From: Ligustrum vulgare
Taxonomy: Eukaryota > Streptophyta > Magnoliopsida > Lamiales > Oleaceae
DNA: 64,000 nt
Reading direction: 5' to 3'
Assembly: GCA_963555705.1 (NCBI GenBank)
Contig: OY743168.1
Coordinates: forward strand, 95,148,925-95,212,924
A model generated the notes under the pieces. That model was not told where the DNA came from. It saw only the letters and a program-made list of their open reading frames with translations, and searched no databases. Of this stretch, positions 21,680-34,562 are shown piece by piece; within the stretch, counting starts at the first letter, position 1; each line of letters begins with the position of its first letter. The position numbers and the translations under genes are program-made.

Positions 21680-23640
21680 AATTAATATTCCAGAAGAATA
21701 TTAATCATATATCCGTGTTTGCCTATTACAAATATTTGTTGTTGCTCCTGAAGTAACACAACATATAATTCAGATAAATATTATTTGCTCCTGAAGAGCA
21801 TACATTGTAATTTTCAATATTCTAGAAGAATATTGACATTTTATTCTTGAATAATAGCAATTTTAGATCTATAATTATTCCGGAAGAATAATTCGTTATT
21901 GCTATTGATGTAACGTAATAAATAATTAATATTCCAGAAGAATATTAATCATAGAATTGATTATTATTCGTTGTTGCTCCTGAAGTAGCACAACATCATA
22001 ATTAATATTCCAGAAGAATATTATTTGCTCTCGAAGAGCATAAATTAAATTTTCAATATTCCAGAAGAATATTGATTTATTATTCTTGAATAATCGAAAT
22101 TTTAGAACTATAATTATTCTAGAAGAATAATTTGTGGTTGTTCCTAAAGTAGCACAATTTTTATTATAATAATATTCTTAAAGAATATTAATTGCTCCTG
22201 AAGAGCATAATTTTGAAAGATTTATTATTCAATTGCTCCAGAAGAGCAAATATCTAAAATCTTTAACAATAATTTGTTCTCGCTCCTGAAGTAGCACAAC
22301 GGACGATTAATTTTTCAGAAAAATATTAATCGTAAAATTGTCTATTATAAATAATTTGTTGTTACTCCTGAAGTAGTACAACATTATAATTAATATCCTA
22401 GAAAGATGTTATTTGCTCCTGAATAGCATGAATTATGATTTCCAATATTTTAGAAGAATATTGATTTATTATTTCTTTTGGAAGAATCGGAATAAATTCG
22501 TTAAAGTATACATTGTTCCAGCAAATTATTATTGTTATTATTTTTTGCTCTTTCAATTTTGTCATTGGAAATCACTACGTTATTTTGAATTCTCAAATAC
22601 ATTATTAGATTTGATTCTACTATATATTAGTTATATATCTAATTTTTATATATGGAATTCACGTGCATGTTTAGTATCTTTTGCATATTGGTAAAAGATT
22701 TAGCCAATAAAAGATTTAGTCAATTTTGTTAACTTCTATATATGGAGATTCTTTTTCGTGATATATGTTTGGTAATTCATTTTTATATATAAATTCATAC
22801 TATGTTTATATGGTAATTAATATTCTTTAAGATGATTAAATATTTGTAGATGTTCATTCATAAATTCTGATTTAATAATGTATCATATTGTTGCTCACGA
22901 AGTAGGACAACAATAGTAGTATTCTAGAAGAATATTACTTGCTTGTGACGAGCAGTATATTACAATTTCAATATTCCAGAAGAATATTGATCCAATGCTC
23001 TTGAAGAAGCATAATTTAAAATATGTATTAAACGAATATTGTGTTGGTGTTCTCGAATAAACACAATCCACGTTAAATAAATATTTCAGGAGAATATTTT
23101 AACGTCACTCGTGTAGAGCACAAATATTGTTGGTTTGAAAGGAAGAATGAATAATTAATATCAATATTCCAGAAGAATATTGACTTATTATTCTTGAAGA
23201 ATTGCAATTTTAGCATTATAATTATTCCAGAAGAATAATTCGTTATTTTGCTCTTAAATTGCACAATAGATATCAATTATTGTTATAATTGAATGAGATT
23301 CGAATCAATATTCCAGAAGAATATTGCGTTATTGCTACATTTCAATATTCTAGAAGAATATTATTTTATTGCTCAAGTGATAAATACTGCATTCTTTTTC
23401 GCAAAAAATTCGAATTTATTAATAATTCAGAAGATTATTATGATGTAGTCTAATATATAGTTGTGATGATTCCTGAAGAATCATAATTTTATCTCATATG
23501 AAATATAATATTGGAATATAATTTGCTCTCGAAGAGCCCAATATTATGAGATATGTTATTAATTTGATATTACAATATTCCGGAAGAATATTGACATATT
23601 GATTTTTGAATGAGTAATAAAACGTGCTTTTCGAAGTAGC
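21680..23640 (+). repeat. Array of short hairpins with a constant GAA-containing loop
   Basis: About nineteen palindromes of the type AATATTC-CAGAA-GAATATT, or shorter versions with ATTATTC arms, alternate with others such as TTGCTC-CTGAA-GAGCA and TTGTTGCT-CCTGAAGT-AGCACAACA. The arms differ between members but stay complementary, while the loop keeps C-N-N-GAA. Examples: 21681-21705, about 21822-21842, 22052-22075, 22966-22989, 23165-23188 and 23570-23592. No reading frame survives. The array fills the place where gag would be expected. Confidence 0.85.
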
Positions 23641-23699
23641 ATTGTTTCGAAAAATATCTCATTTGAGTTCATGTTTATCCCTGAAAGAAAACATATAAC

Positions 23700-26160
23700 T
23701 TATGTCATAAGGACATTGATTAGTTTGACTACTTGAATAATATATTATTATATCTTATATTGAACAAGAAGTTCAATTTGATTTTATTATTTGGCATGAC
23801 CAGTTGGACCATCACTGGATCAATAATGATGCGGAATTAAAATTGATACTCAATGAAGAATCAGAAGATTCTTCAATTCAATCATATATGATATTTGTTC
23901 TCTTTCATGAAATTTCTTGACTGTCACTAGCTAAAATAGAGATTAAATTCCTTATATTTCTGAAAAATAATTAGGGTGATAAATGGGCCACTATCATCCT
24001 CCACGTTGATCATCTAAATATTATTTGTATCTAATAGATTTGATACATGTACTAGATGATTGCATGGTGTTCGAAACCTGAAGTTTGCGAAATTATTGCT
24101 CAAATTATGAATTATGAGCATAATTTTCAGATTATATAATCAAGAATGTGTCTTGATAATGCTAGTGGACAAGAATCTCAACATTTTAATAAGTGTTAGT
24201 TGGGATGTCGATAAATAGTTTAACATTTTTTTTTGTTAAACGCCTCCAATTAATTTAATTGAGAACAAAATACTTCCCTTTTGTTTAGTGAATTTTATTA
24301 CGCATCATGCCAATATCATAGTTCTCCCTATTATAATTGGCTTATGGTTAGAGCCTAATTTTTCCATATAATTCTTTAATAGTGCAATTGATCCACCACA
24401 ATGCACTGATATGAGAAATAAAGAATGTTGAGAAAAATGCGTTGTTTGAACATATATCCCAAATGGGTGATATTTTACAACGTCGAAAAAAAGTTATTGT
24501 CAATTTGATTGGACAATTTTCTCAACATTAGGGGGGAATAGCTTAAAATCAAACAAATGCATCATATTATGTTATATATATCCTCGCGATTAATAATACG
24601 AACCAGAAGTTCGATTGAAAATATGAACGAAACGTTCAAAGATAACATAATTACAAGATGCATAAGAGATTAATAAAATCTCATGCTCTATCTCATATTG
24701 ATATGTAGCACGCCTGAAGCGTAGCAATATTTGATTCAAATAAAGATCCCCAAATAAATAAAAATAGAGCAAATGATTATAGTGATCTTATTGAGGAGGC
24801 ATATACTCATGAGAGAGTATTTATTGACATAATTAATTGTAAATCTCTAGAAGAGGTTCAAGTACTTGAAATATTGAAAATTGAGATCTCTATAATTATG
24901 TCTTGTGGGGAAAGAAATCAAATTGAGATGATAATTGTGTCGACACACTTTTTAAAGCACTTATGCAAAAGCAAATTGCGAAACTAGCCGCATCATAATT
25001 TGAATGATAGCGAGGATAATAAAAGAAAATATGTCGAAGAAAATCGACATAAAAATAGTTGGCAAAAGTATGCATTCAGGCTAAATTAAACTTATTACAA
25101 AACCTGAAGTTTTGGGACCTGAAGTCCAAACACATAAAAGTGTAAAGCCAGTAAAATACCTATAGGTATAGTCGTAATACACGACTTGTTGCGCAACGAA
25201 TGTTTCAAAGATCTGGCATAGATACAATATTTTATTTGCCTGAAAATGCATAATAAGTGCCTATACTTATATGATTATCAGAAATGTATTTAATGAAAAA
25301 TGATTTACTCTGATTACTAGCTTGCGCTCTTTGATGTACCAATGAGTGATATCAAAATGTATGATCATCAACTCGGTACGTTGGGAGTATTCTTTGAAGT
25401 ACCAATGAGTGAGATTAAAAAGGGTAATCAATACCTCGGTACTTTGGGATTGCGGTGAAATAATTAGAGAAAATCTATTTGAAATATAGGAATCGTTACC
25501 TATCTAATGTTTCACGACTTAAATTTGGTGGTAGCAATTTGATAATTGCAATGTGAAACATATACGATGCTTGAAGCATACAGTATAATCCTTGAAGGAT
25601 TAAATATATTTGAAATATATAATTCAAGTTTTTAAGAAACTTGTTTGATCAAAGTATAAAGATACTTTGCGATCTAAATATATCATATGCCTTGAATAGA
25701 TTCAATTTTCAATGGAATGTGATAGATAGTATGAAATTAGATTACATGAAGAATGGTACAAATGACTCTATATGACAAAGTGTTGAAATTGAGATGTACC
25801 ATTACTGTGAATAAGAATCGTGGTAATTGATTTTCAAATTCAAATTCATGGTTAATTATTCACCTGAAGTGAATAAGTTAATTGTTCAGTGAAGTGAATA
25901 AGTTAATTGTTCAGTGAAGTGAATAAGTCACTTCCAAATTTTAGAACTGCATTAATGCATTGATAATATTGATTATAGAATATGGCTCGATGCAGCATGT
26001 TCAAATGATTGGAAATATTGAATATATTCAAAGAACAAATAATATCAGATATCAGATATGTGTTATTTATAAATGCTTGGTAAACACATTCGATATTGTA
26101 CCGATTTACAGTTGAAATAATTATATGCAGTATCAATATAACTGTAATGTTCCCATGAGG
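23700..26160 (+). pseudogene. Remnant copia pol (integrase and RT traces)
   Basis: Only short phrases remain. An integrase trace is at about 24095-24195 ('LLAQIMNYEHNFQ', then 'LDNASGQESQHFN', matching the copia 'DNAGEF' box). At about 24504-24540 'TIFSTLGGN' follows a degraded FDE motif. An RT trace is at about 24868-24960 ('EISI' and following), and another at about 25170-25215 reads 'RLVAQ' with 'FQRSGID', matching copia 'RLVAQGFSQRPGID'. Stops and frameshifts occur every few dozen bases. These matches are by recall of the family and need an alignment. Confidence 0.6.
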
Positions 26161-26177
26161 GGGAGCTAATATACGCT

Positions 26178-26810
26178 ACACTCTTTTTTCCTTAGTCGAG
26201 GTTTTGTCCCACAGGGTTTTCCTGGCAAGGTTTTTAATGAGGTAGCTATCATCAATATCTATTGATATACTCTCTTATACGAAACTCTTGAAGAGATCAA
26301 GATATGAATGATTCAATAGAGATTGAATCAGGGGGAGTAACTATATGGATGATGAATCAGGGGGAGTAACTATATGGATGATTCAATACATATTGAATCA
26401 GAGGGAGTAGCTGTACTCTTTTTCCTTCATTCAGGTTTTTTCCCACTGGGTTTTTCTGACAAGGTTTTAACGAGGCAGCATCAAAAGACTCCAGAATTTT
26501 CAACAAATTCACTCAAGTGACAATGAAGCCGATTTATCTACAAAAGTACTATCAACATCTACATTCAATAAACCAGCTCACAAGATTGGAATACATCAAC
26601 TCGATGATTTACAACGATCAACACTAAGGGGGAGTAGTTGTACTCTTTTTCCTTAGCCAAGGTTTTGTCCCATTGGGTTTTCCTGACGAGGTTTTAACGA
26701 GGCAGCATTCATCTTAATACTCCAAGAACAACTGTACTCTTTTTCCTTCGTTTGATATTTTTGTCCCATTGGGTTTTATCAAACAGGGTTTTAACGAGGC
26801 AGATATTTTG
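26178..26810 (+). repeat. Four direct repeats upstream of the copia 3' LTR
   Basis: The phrase 'actctttttccttcg' then 'gttttgtcccattgggttt' then 'gttttaacgaggcagc' occurs at about 26178, 26413, 26639 and 26732, separated by unrelated spacers that share 'aggGGGAG' phrases. This block is familiar from the 3' untranslated part of many plant copia elements. Confidence 0.82.
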
Positions 26811-26837
26811 TAATATCATATGTCATTCAAGGGGGAG

Positions 26838-27011
26838 TGTTGTAAATATTATATTGTATTAGTGAATGACAGTTGTACCCCTAAAACCCTAGTTATAATT
26901 ACTTTGTATATCCATTTCTTCCCCTATATATATGGGGCTCTGGTTCATAATATAATACACAAGTTTATTGGTGTCTCTACTTTTCTCTCTTTTTCTCTCT
27001 AGTTTATAACA
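26838..27011 (+). repeat. 3' LTR of the copia element
   Basis: 174 bp, TGTTG...AACA, preceded by the purine tract and followed by GATTA. A short open frame overlapping it is incidental. Confidence 0.93.
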
Positions 27012-27016
27012 GATTA

Positions 27017-30000
27017 ATATTTTTTAATCATTCTTAATTTTAATAAATTTTCAAAGATTATAGGGTATAAGATTTTCGATATAATTTTGTGATCTCTAAC
27101 TTTACCGGTTGTCAGATCATGATAATTGCGAGATTTTCCAATTATTATTTTGACTACTTATTTTAGTAAATAAAGCTTTATTAGTTAAATTCAAATATTT
27201 TGTTTACTTATTTTGATTGATGTTTTTGAATGAAATTGAAAAGTATGTAAAATTTGAGAGTCAAATATAGAAATTATGGAAAATATATTAATACATTTCA
27301 CATGCATCAATATATACACATAATATTACATCGAATATGATATACCGTTAAAAAAACTACTAAATTTGTATTTTTAATGAAGTTAATAATAATCATAAAA
27401 ATTATTGAAGTCAATAATCATTTATTTAAATATATAAATTCATGTTTATTATTCAATTTTTTTTTTTTAATAATTTGAATTAGCTAAAATTCTAATAATT
27501 ATTGTAATAGGAAATTATTATTTATACATTTATACATATGTTGATTATGTATAAGTATTAAAATTTTACGAATATTTACTGAAATCGATATTGTGGATAA
27601 CAACTTTGTTACATCGCACAGGTGAAATACTAACTATATATAAAGGGAGAGTACTTCCCAAAAATAGGCATTTGAATATTTTGATAGTTCGTATCTATAT
27701 TTTTTTAATTTTTAAAAATTTAATCATTGATTGTGGTTTCACGTTGTAGACCGATTTATACGGAATTTAACTATTTGATTTTAATTTTTTGAGAATTGCT
27801 TTTGTGAAAAATTGATTTTTTAGAATGTATAGTTAAAATGTAGTATGAAAAATTGTAAAAAATAATTTTTAAAAGAATGTATGATTGAAATGAATGTTCA
27901 AAAAAATTGATTATTGAAAAATCAAATCTATATGGGTAAGTGATAAAGTATTATGTCTTGTAAGTTAAACAATCGAGCCGCTTTTATGAATTAATATGCA
28001 TAGATGATTTCTTAGCATATAAAGTTAAACGTATTTACAATATACATTCGTTACAATTTAATTAAAACTAACATTTCATGTTGCTTAATTTGCTATATTC
28101 ATTTAAATACATGTATTTTTTGTAATGTTAAAGTAAATATGAAATGAAATATTTGTTTAATATATTTAAATACAAAATATTGTGATCAAATAATCATTAC
28201 CAATTCTATACTAACATTCTATTAATTATAAAATAATCTTAATATAAATTAAAAACAATCATACTTTTTAACAGTTCATTATACCAAAATTTACTATTAC
28301 GAACTGTATTATTTGAAATAATAAGTCTCAAATGGTGCTTAAGTATACATTCTTTACAAAATCATTATTATAAAACTCATTTTGTGGATAATGAGACCTC
28401 AAATAAGGACTAAATATGCTTACAAAAAAAAACGTAATACATAAAGGGAGATCACTTCCCAAAAACATGTATTAACCCATTTTCCTGTCTAAAACATATT
28501 TCCTAAAATGGTATTTAGTAGTATTAGGTCACTATTTATTATTCATTTTGGACAAAATTCATATTTAAAATAGTCCAATTGAATTCAGAATTTTAAACAG
28601 TTGCATTTTTCAAATCCTGAAATTTCTTGGTTCATCTTCCCTTTTTTATTTTTATTTTTATTTTTTTGTGAATTATCCTAACTCGAAAATCCAAACCTAG
28701 GATAAAATTTTATTGATACACAAAATCAATTACAAGAGGGGGACATCAACCTTATATGTCTGACTTCTCCTCTTGAAAATCAATTACAATTTTTTTTTTT
28801 AAATTCGTAAAAATAAAAATAAAAAAATAAATAACTTTGTCAATATCACATAAATATTTTTATTTAAAAAATAGAAAATGAAAGAGGATGAAATAAGAAC
28901 GCTTATCAATTTTTTTAATTTTTTTTTCATTTTCGTTTTAATAAAATTCTAAGTGTATATCACAAATATATCTATTTTTTTATTTATTACAAATTTTATT
29001 TAAAAGTAATTTTCTTTTCCATTTTAAATTTTAAATCAATTCAAATTACAATATTTAAAGAAATTCCTGGAACGATAAACATACGAGCCGTAAAAAAATT
29101 AAAAAAATAAATTAAGGTATGTGTAATGTATCTTTTTTGTAATTAATTAATTATTTTCCTTCGTTTCTCAGTTATAATTAAATATTCATTTCATATGTTA
29201 ACATATAAATTCAATGTATGTTAGTAACAAATGATTGTGTATCGTACCGGTGTAATATTAGTGTTTATAAAGAAATGGTATATTAATGAACATCAAAGTT
29301 AAATAAGGAATTTAGGAGATTTTTTAGGATAATATTATAGCCCAAAATTGTTAAAATAGGATAAATTATTTATTTAGGTAAATTTTAAGATGCAATAAGT
29401 AAAATATTTTTAAAAAATGGACATTAATTAATATTAAGGGTAAATAAGAAATTTACTAGATTTTTTAGCATAATATAGGTCTAGTGTTGTTTCCCTCTTT
29501 AAGGGCCTTTCGTAAGTAATATATATACACACACAAAAATGAACGAATACAATTTTTTTTGTTTAATTTAAAATGTTATAAATTATTTATTTAGTTAAAT
29601 TTGAAATTTGATAAATAAAATATTTTAAAAAATAGTAGATTAATGAATATCAAGGGTGAATAAGAAATTTTACTAGATTTTTGAAGATAATATTATATAG
29701 TTAAAAAATTGTTAAAATATGATAAATTTTTGGGAAACCTTACTTGAATAGAGGGGGATTAAAACAATCCCCCCTCGATAGGGATGAAAGCGGTCCAGTT
29801 TAATGGAGTTCTTTCTTAAACTATAGAACCCATCATTGATGTATCAATTACTCCTAGGTATGTCTTCGTCAAGGAGAGGAGTTTTCAAGAATTCTCATCT
29901 TACCTAGATCGCATAATTCCTCTCTTACGGGAGTTGAGTGGAAAGGAAATTTGTGATTCAGAAGGCTGGTAAAACTTTGTGAAAATCCTTTATCAGGAGA

Positions 30001-30756
30001 TTGAGATCGCTAAACATTTAATTGGGATTGCAGTGATTTTATATGAAATTCATGTTAGAAGACTACTGAAATTTATTCATATACAAAGAAGAAACAAAAT
30101 CTCCAACTTCAAACGCTAACAATCTTTTCTGAGATCATCACAATGCAATGCATTGAAAATCATAAAAGATATAAACGAGAATTTTATTTTATTAGTTAAA
30201 TTTGACCTTTGGGGGGGGGGGACAGTAAATTCAAATTAATAAAATTAATTTTTAATAAATAAAAAAAAGTGATTTGGTTTGATTTTTTTGCAATTTTCGA
30301 AAATCAAAATCAAAACCTAAACCAAACTACTTTGAAACAGTTTAGTTTGGTTTGGTTTAGTTTGAGGAAAGAAAAAATCACGTATTCATACGATCTCAAA
30401 TCAATGGTTTCAAACCAATGAGTTGGGTTTTATTTGTGATTTCGCTATTTTTTTTATTTTTTTTTATTTTTTTGTAGCTCTACCCCTCTACACATGCCCC
30501 ATCTACACATAACATCACTCTAAATTACTTAGGTAAATCAAATGATATAAGTAATTGTCTTTTTTTAAAAAAAAAAAAATTGACAATAATGAACATTAAT
30601 GGTAAATAAGGAATTTTCAAAGAATTATAAGGAGAAGTAGAAATTGACATTAATGAGTATTAATGACAAATAAGGAATTTTATAAGATTTGTAAGGATAA
30701 TATGGTACAAATTTTTTTATCCATTTAAGAGCCTTTAAGGAGTAGTATAGGTATAG
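27017..30756. other. AT-rich debris with degraded Helitron-like ends and simple repeats
   Basis: No gene is visible. Phrases such as 'tatataaagggagagtacttcccaa' split around 27636-27663, and 'ataaagggag..cacttcccaa' near 28440-28465, resemble Helitron 5' ends. 'catcgcacaggtgaaatacta' near 27612 and 'gtatcgtaccggtgtaatatta' near 29236 resemble eroded 3' ends. A GGGGGATT/AATCCCCC hairpin lies at about 29744-29766, and a G-run of about ten at 30207-30220. The block 30270-30490 has TTTGGTTTGG/CCAAACC inverted phrases, possibly a hAT-like MITE. Confidence 0.4.
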
Positions 30757-31532
30757 ATAATGTCAAAATTGCTCCAGTGCCAACGAAGGGCACCATTATG
30801 ATTCCATTTAAGGCAAAAGAGTTGGGTCCCACCATTGGGACAAGTGTATATTAGAAAATTCCATTGATTTTCTATTCTAAATAGTCACTTTTGGACCAAT
30901 ATTTGATGGTCGAAACATAGTTCGTTTTGGCTACTCTTTATACCTTTTGTAAGTTCATGCTACAAGTTTTGTAAAGGTCACACATGCAAAGAAAATGGAT
31001 TACTCCACAATTCGTGCCATTCATCAAAAGTTGGCTACTTGACAAGGTTCCATACTTGAAAATTTCCAGAAATTTCTGGATTTTCTACATTTTCGAACAT
31101 ACCACTTTGGCTCAACTTTTAAGGTAGTTCCCTACTTCAAATGCACTCAAATTTGATATCGATGCATACATCTCATTGTGATCTATAAAATAGCATAACA
31201 TGCATTGGTTATGAATCAACACACATTACACACAAGGGTCGCAAATTCGTGTACATCAAAGTGGTAAAACTGTAATTAAGTTGAAGGTTCTAAATTTTTA
31301 GCTTGATCATCGCTTAGAAAATCTAGTATATTTAAGCCCAAGCAAGATTCATAACCTTATTTATTTGCCAATCTAGACCCCGCACTCATATCTAAGACGA
31401 CTTCTACTATTTTTCTTATTTCTATACCATCTTGTCATACAAATATGACTTTGGCTATTTTCTAAAATAAAATAATTGAATTCAAATTTCTAATTAAATA
31501 AAGCTAAGGTATGGAATTTTCGGGGTGTTACA
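30757..31532 (+). repeat. Possible LTR fragment ending GGGGTGTTACA
   Basis: Composition changes from AT debris to a more balanced sequence ('gtgccaacgaaggg') and ends with CGGGGTGTTACA at 31532, the kind of terminus seen on large gypsy LTRs. The matching TGTAACA start was not found, so this would be a truncated LTR; the left boundary is only where the composition changes. Confidence 0.35.
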
Positions 31533-32675
31533 GTTTCGATCAATCGAAAGATGAATATAGCCGTTATACAATTTCAACCATTAGACTTTCGGGTGAGTAA
31601 AAAAGTCATTTCGGTCGATCAGTTACATTTTGGCCGATACATAAATTTTGGATTTTTATTTTTTTCATCGAATTGTTCATTTCTCCAAAATCTAGTTCAT
31701 ATTATGTATCAAAAGTATTTTATACAAGTGATGAATTATGAAAATAATTTGAATTTTATGCACTTATTAAAAATTGATGAGTTGATACCTTTACATATAT
31801 ATTAAGTCTAAACTCTAATATTCAATGCTCTTGTTTTCTTCGAATCTCTTTTGATTACTTGTATTTCAATGGATGACGATTGGAGTCTTTGAATGATAAA
31901 GAGGATTTATATATGAAAAGCTCAAGAAACAAGACTTGTTAGAAGAGCAAGAATCTTGTTTATTATACTCAAAACAAATGGAGCTATATTAAATCATAGG
32001 TCAATAGTTGCATTACATAAATTGTAATGGTGGGAAAAAAATTATTACGAAGTAAATTCATGTCGTGAAACTTGTAAGTGACATGTATTCCTATTGGTAT
32101 AAAATCATTGTAATATGTATTCATTATTTGAAATATATGCGTTATTAAAACTATTACAATATTCCTTAAAATTATATTTCTCATAGTTCATATTATAAGA
32201 TACACATGCTATTTGACGTGACACAAATTATGAAGGGAGTATGTTTGATTAAATGAATTATAATCTCCATTACACGTATTGTAATTTTATTACATAATAT
32301 TCATTACAATTATCGTTATAAGTTTATTTTAAATTTATAATATATAATTATTAATATTAAAAATCTAAATTTCCACTTGATTTTTGAATTAATTAGTTTA
32401 AAATAATATTTATATTTGGAATTGATTCGTAATAACAAGGTCAGAGAGAAGTAGTTAGAGATTTCTTGTGAGAGAGAGAGAGAGCATACAATAAGGTAAA
32501 AATCTTAATAATATGTAAAACATGTATTTATCTAATGACACTAGATAAAATTAATGTAGAGTCAATCTAGTTAATCCTTTTGAATGTCACTTTCAATTTG
32601 CTAAGGATCGCAACTATTAAGTTCCTTTTTGTATTGTTGGTGTTCCGAATAACAAGTATACATTGACAAATGCCA
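31533..32675. other. AT-rich spacer, no gene recognised
   Basis: Open frames at 31551-31805 and 31984-32184 show no domain. Phrases 'cattacataaattgtaatgg' and 'ccattacacgtattgtaat' around 32010 and 32265 are loosely inverted and may be an eroded MITE. A GA-run lies at about 32470-32485. The last 120 bases are the left part of the duplication described at 32560. Confidence 0.45.
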
Positions 32676-34480
32676 TTAAATAAAAGGGAAATTGGCGCAT
32701 TTAGTCCCTAAACGTTTGCCTCTTTGTGCAAGGGTCCCTAACCTTTCATTTTTGGTGCTAAAGTCCTTAAACGTTGTATTCTTTGGAACAAGAGGTCCTT
32801 TTGAATGATTTTCTTCCATTTCAATGATAAAAAATTAAGGAATGATGAAAATTCCCTTATACACATATTGGCGTAATTAGTCACTGAACTTTAAATTTGG
32901 TACTTAAGTCTCTAACCTTTCAATTTGGTGCAAGTAGTCCCTAATCTTAGCCATTATTAAGCACAATAAGTTCTTAACTTTTCAATTTGGTGCTTAGGTC
33001 CCTAAAAATTGTATTATTTAGCGTCACGTATCCTTTTATATGATTTTCTTCTATTCCATCTTTCAGAATTTTATTTTATTTTTATCACAAATATTAAATG
33101 CTCTTATATTTATAAATAAATAAGCATTTTTTTGGCAACTTAAAAATCTTGTTTCTTACTTTATCAGATTCTCTTCTTCCGTGTCAATTGAGCTTCCTAT
33201 AAAAAAAAATTTACTGTGCTAACACAAATTTTTCAATTTACCACGTTTAAAAACTCAATTTTTTTTTTTCAAAAAAAAAAAAAAAAAAAAAAGCTTTACT
33301 TATTTGTTTAAGAAAATTGATTTTAGATAAATTTCATTTTTTTTAAAGATAAATTTCATTCTTATTTCTAAAAAAATTTCATTTTCGATAAATTTCATTT
33401 TTTAAATACTCTTAAAGGTGGTAAATTTTCCATAAAAAAATAACAAAAAAAAGAGGCTTTATTTATTTTTTCCAGAAAATTAATTTTTGATAAATTTCAA
33501 TTTTAGATAAATTTCATTTTTTTTTTTTAAAGATAAGTTTCATTCTTGTTTTTAAAAAAAATTAATTTTTGGTAAATTTCATTTTTTTAAATAGCCTTAA
33601 AGGTGGTAAATTTCCCATTAAAAAAAAAAGAAACAAAAAGAGGCTTTATTTATTTTTTTTAAGAAAATTGTTTTTTTTGATAAATTTCAATTTATCTTAA
33701 AAAAAGAAACAAAAATGAAATTTATCTAAAATCAATTTTCTTAAACAAATAAGTAAAGCCACTTTTTTTTTTTTTAATAAAAAAAAAATTGAATTTTAAA
33801 CATGATAAATTGGGAAATTTGTGTTAGTACAGTAAAAACCTTTATTGGAAACCCAATTGACACGGAAGAAGAGAATCTGATAAAACAAGAAACAGAATTT
33901 GTAAGTTGCCAAAAAAATGCTTATTTATTTAGTAATATAAGAGCATTTTAATATTTTTGATAAAAATAAAATAATTTTTTTAAAGATGGAATAGAGGAAA
34001 ATCATTTAAAAGGATACGTGACGCTAAATAATACAACTTTAGGGACCTAAGGACCAAATTGAAAGGTTAAGAATTTATTGCGCTTAATAATGGCTAAGAT
34101 TGGGGACTACTTGCACCAAATTGAAAGGTTAAGGACTTAAACACCAAATTTGAAATTCAGGGACTAATTGTGCCAATATGTATAAGGGCATTTTCGTCAT
34201 TCCTTAATTTTGTATAATTGAAATTGAAGAAAATCATCCAAAATGACCTCTTGCGCCAAAAAATACAACGTTTAAGGACTTTAGCACTAAAAATGAAATA
34301 TTAGGGACCCATTGCACAAAGAGGCAAACGTTTAGGAACTAAATGCGCCAATTTCTCTTAAATAAAGACTTAGAATGTGATGAACAGAAATCTGACTATG
34401 GGTGACGCTTACCTTTGCTAGAATCCCCATAAAAATAAAATCATTTTATTTTTATTTTTTTTTATCGAAAATGTAAATAT
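32560..34480. repeat. Copy A of a local duplication (carries the MULE-like insertion)
   Basis: Flanks of the MULE-like element (for example 'catacattgacaaatgcc' type at about 32659-32675 and 'gacttagaat.tgatgaac' at about 34367-34386) recur without it at 35354-35405. Shared upstream phrases include 'ctaaggatc...attaag.tcc' (about 32601 and 34855), and shared downstream ones 'cattttatgccac' (about 34568 and 35485). A distant relative may lie near 50640-50710. Confidence 0.7.
32685..34357. mobile_element. Non-autonomous MULE-like foldback element with about 650-bp inverted arms
   Basis: The left end reads GGGAAATTGGCGCATTTAG and the right end is its inverse, CTAAATGCGCCAATTTCTC. The arms remain complementary for roughly 650 bp each, for example 'gtcaattgagc' (about 33184) against its inverse near 33857, and the 'gctttacttatttg' block (33292) against 33750. 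The core (about 33350-33700) has A/T-rich direct repeats ('ggtaaatt', 'gataaatttcattttt'). A 9-bp duplication TTAAATAAA flanks it (32676-32684 and 34358-34366). Long inverted arms plus a 9-bp TSD fit Mutator-like elements. No transposase is encoded. The arms contain 'agtccctaa' and 'ggtgctta' phrases in tandem. Confidence 0.88.
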
Positions 34481-34562
34481 ATAGATCAAAAAGAGATACA
34501 AATACTCTGGACATACACAAGCAGGAAAACGGTATTCTGAACAAAACTAGCAATGGCAGAAA
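34450..34562 (-). mobile_element. Short 5'-truncated retroposon tail
   Basis: About 113 bp starting with a T-rich stretch on the plus strand (a poly-A tail on the minus strand) and flanked by a 13-bp duplication AAAATCATTTTAT (34437-34449 and 34563-34575). Copy B of the duplication lacks it. A short LINE tail is the simplest reading. Confidence 0.7.

Larger units (their letters stand above)
21218..27011 (+). mobile_element. Decayed Ty1/copia LTR retrotransposon (5794 bp)
   Basis: LTRs of 174 bp (21218-21391 and 26838-27011) begin TGTTG and end AACA. The flanking duplication is GATTA (21213-21217 and 27012-27016). A polypurine tract AAGGGGGAG precedes the 3' LTR. The first internal bases after the 5' LTR are 'cgttatcaacacgag', a phrase seen after the LTR of some plant copia elements; it does not match the usual initiator-Met site. 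The interior is a long hairpin array (21680-23640), a ruined pol (about 23700-26100) and four 3' direct repeats (26178-26810). Confidence 0.93.

Noticed and set aside
21680..23640. A tRNA or microRNA cluster
   Set aside because: Hairpin arms are only 6-10 bp, too short for a miRNA precursor, and no tRNA features are visible.
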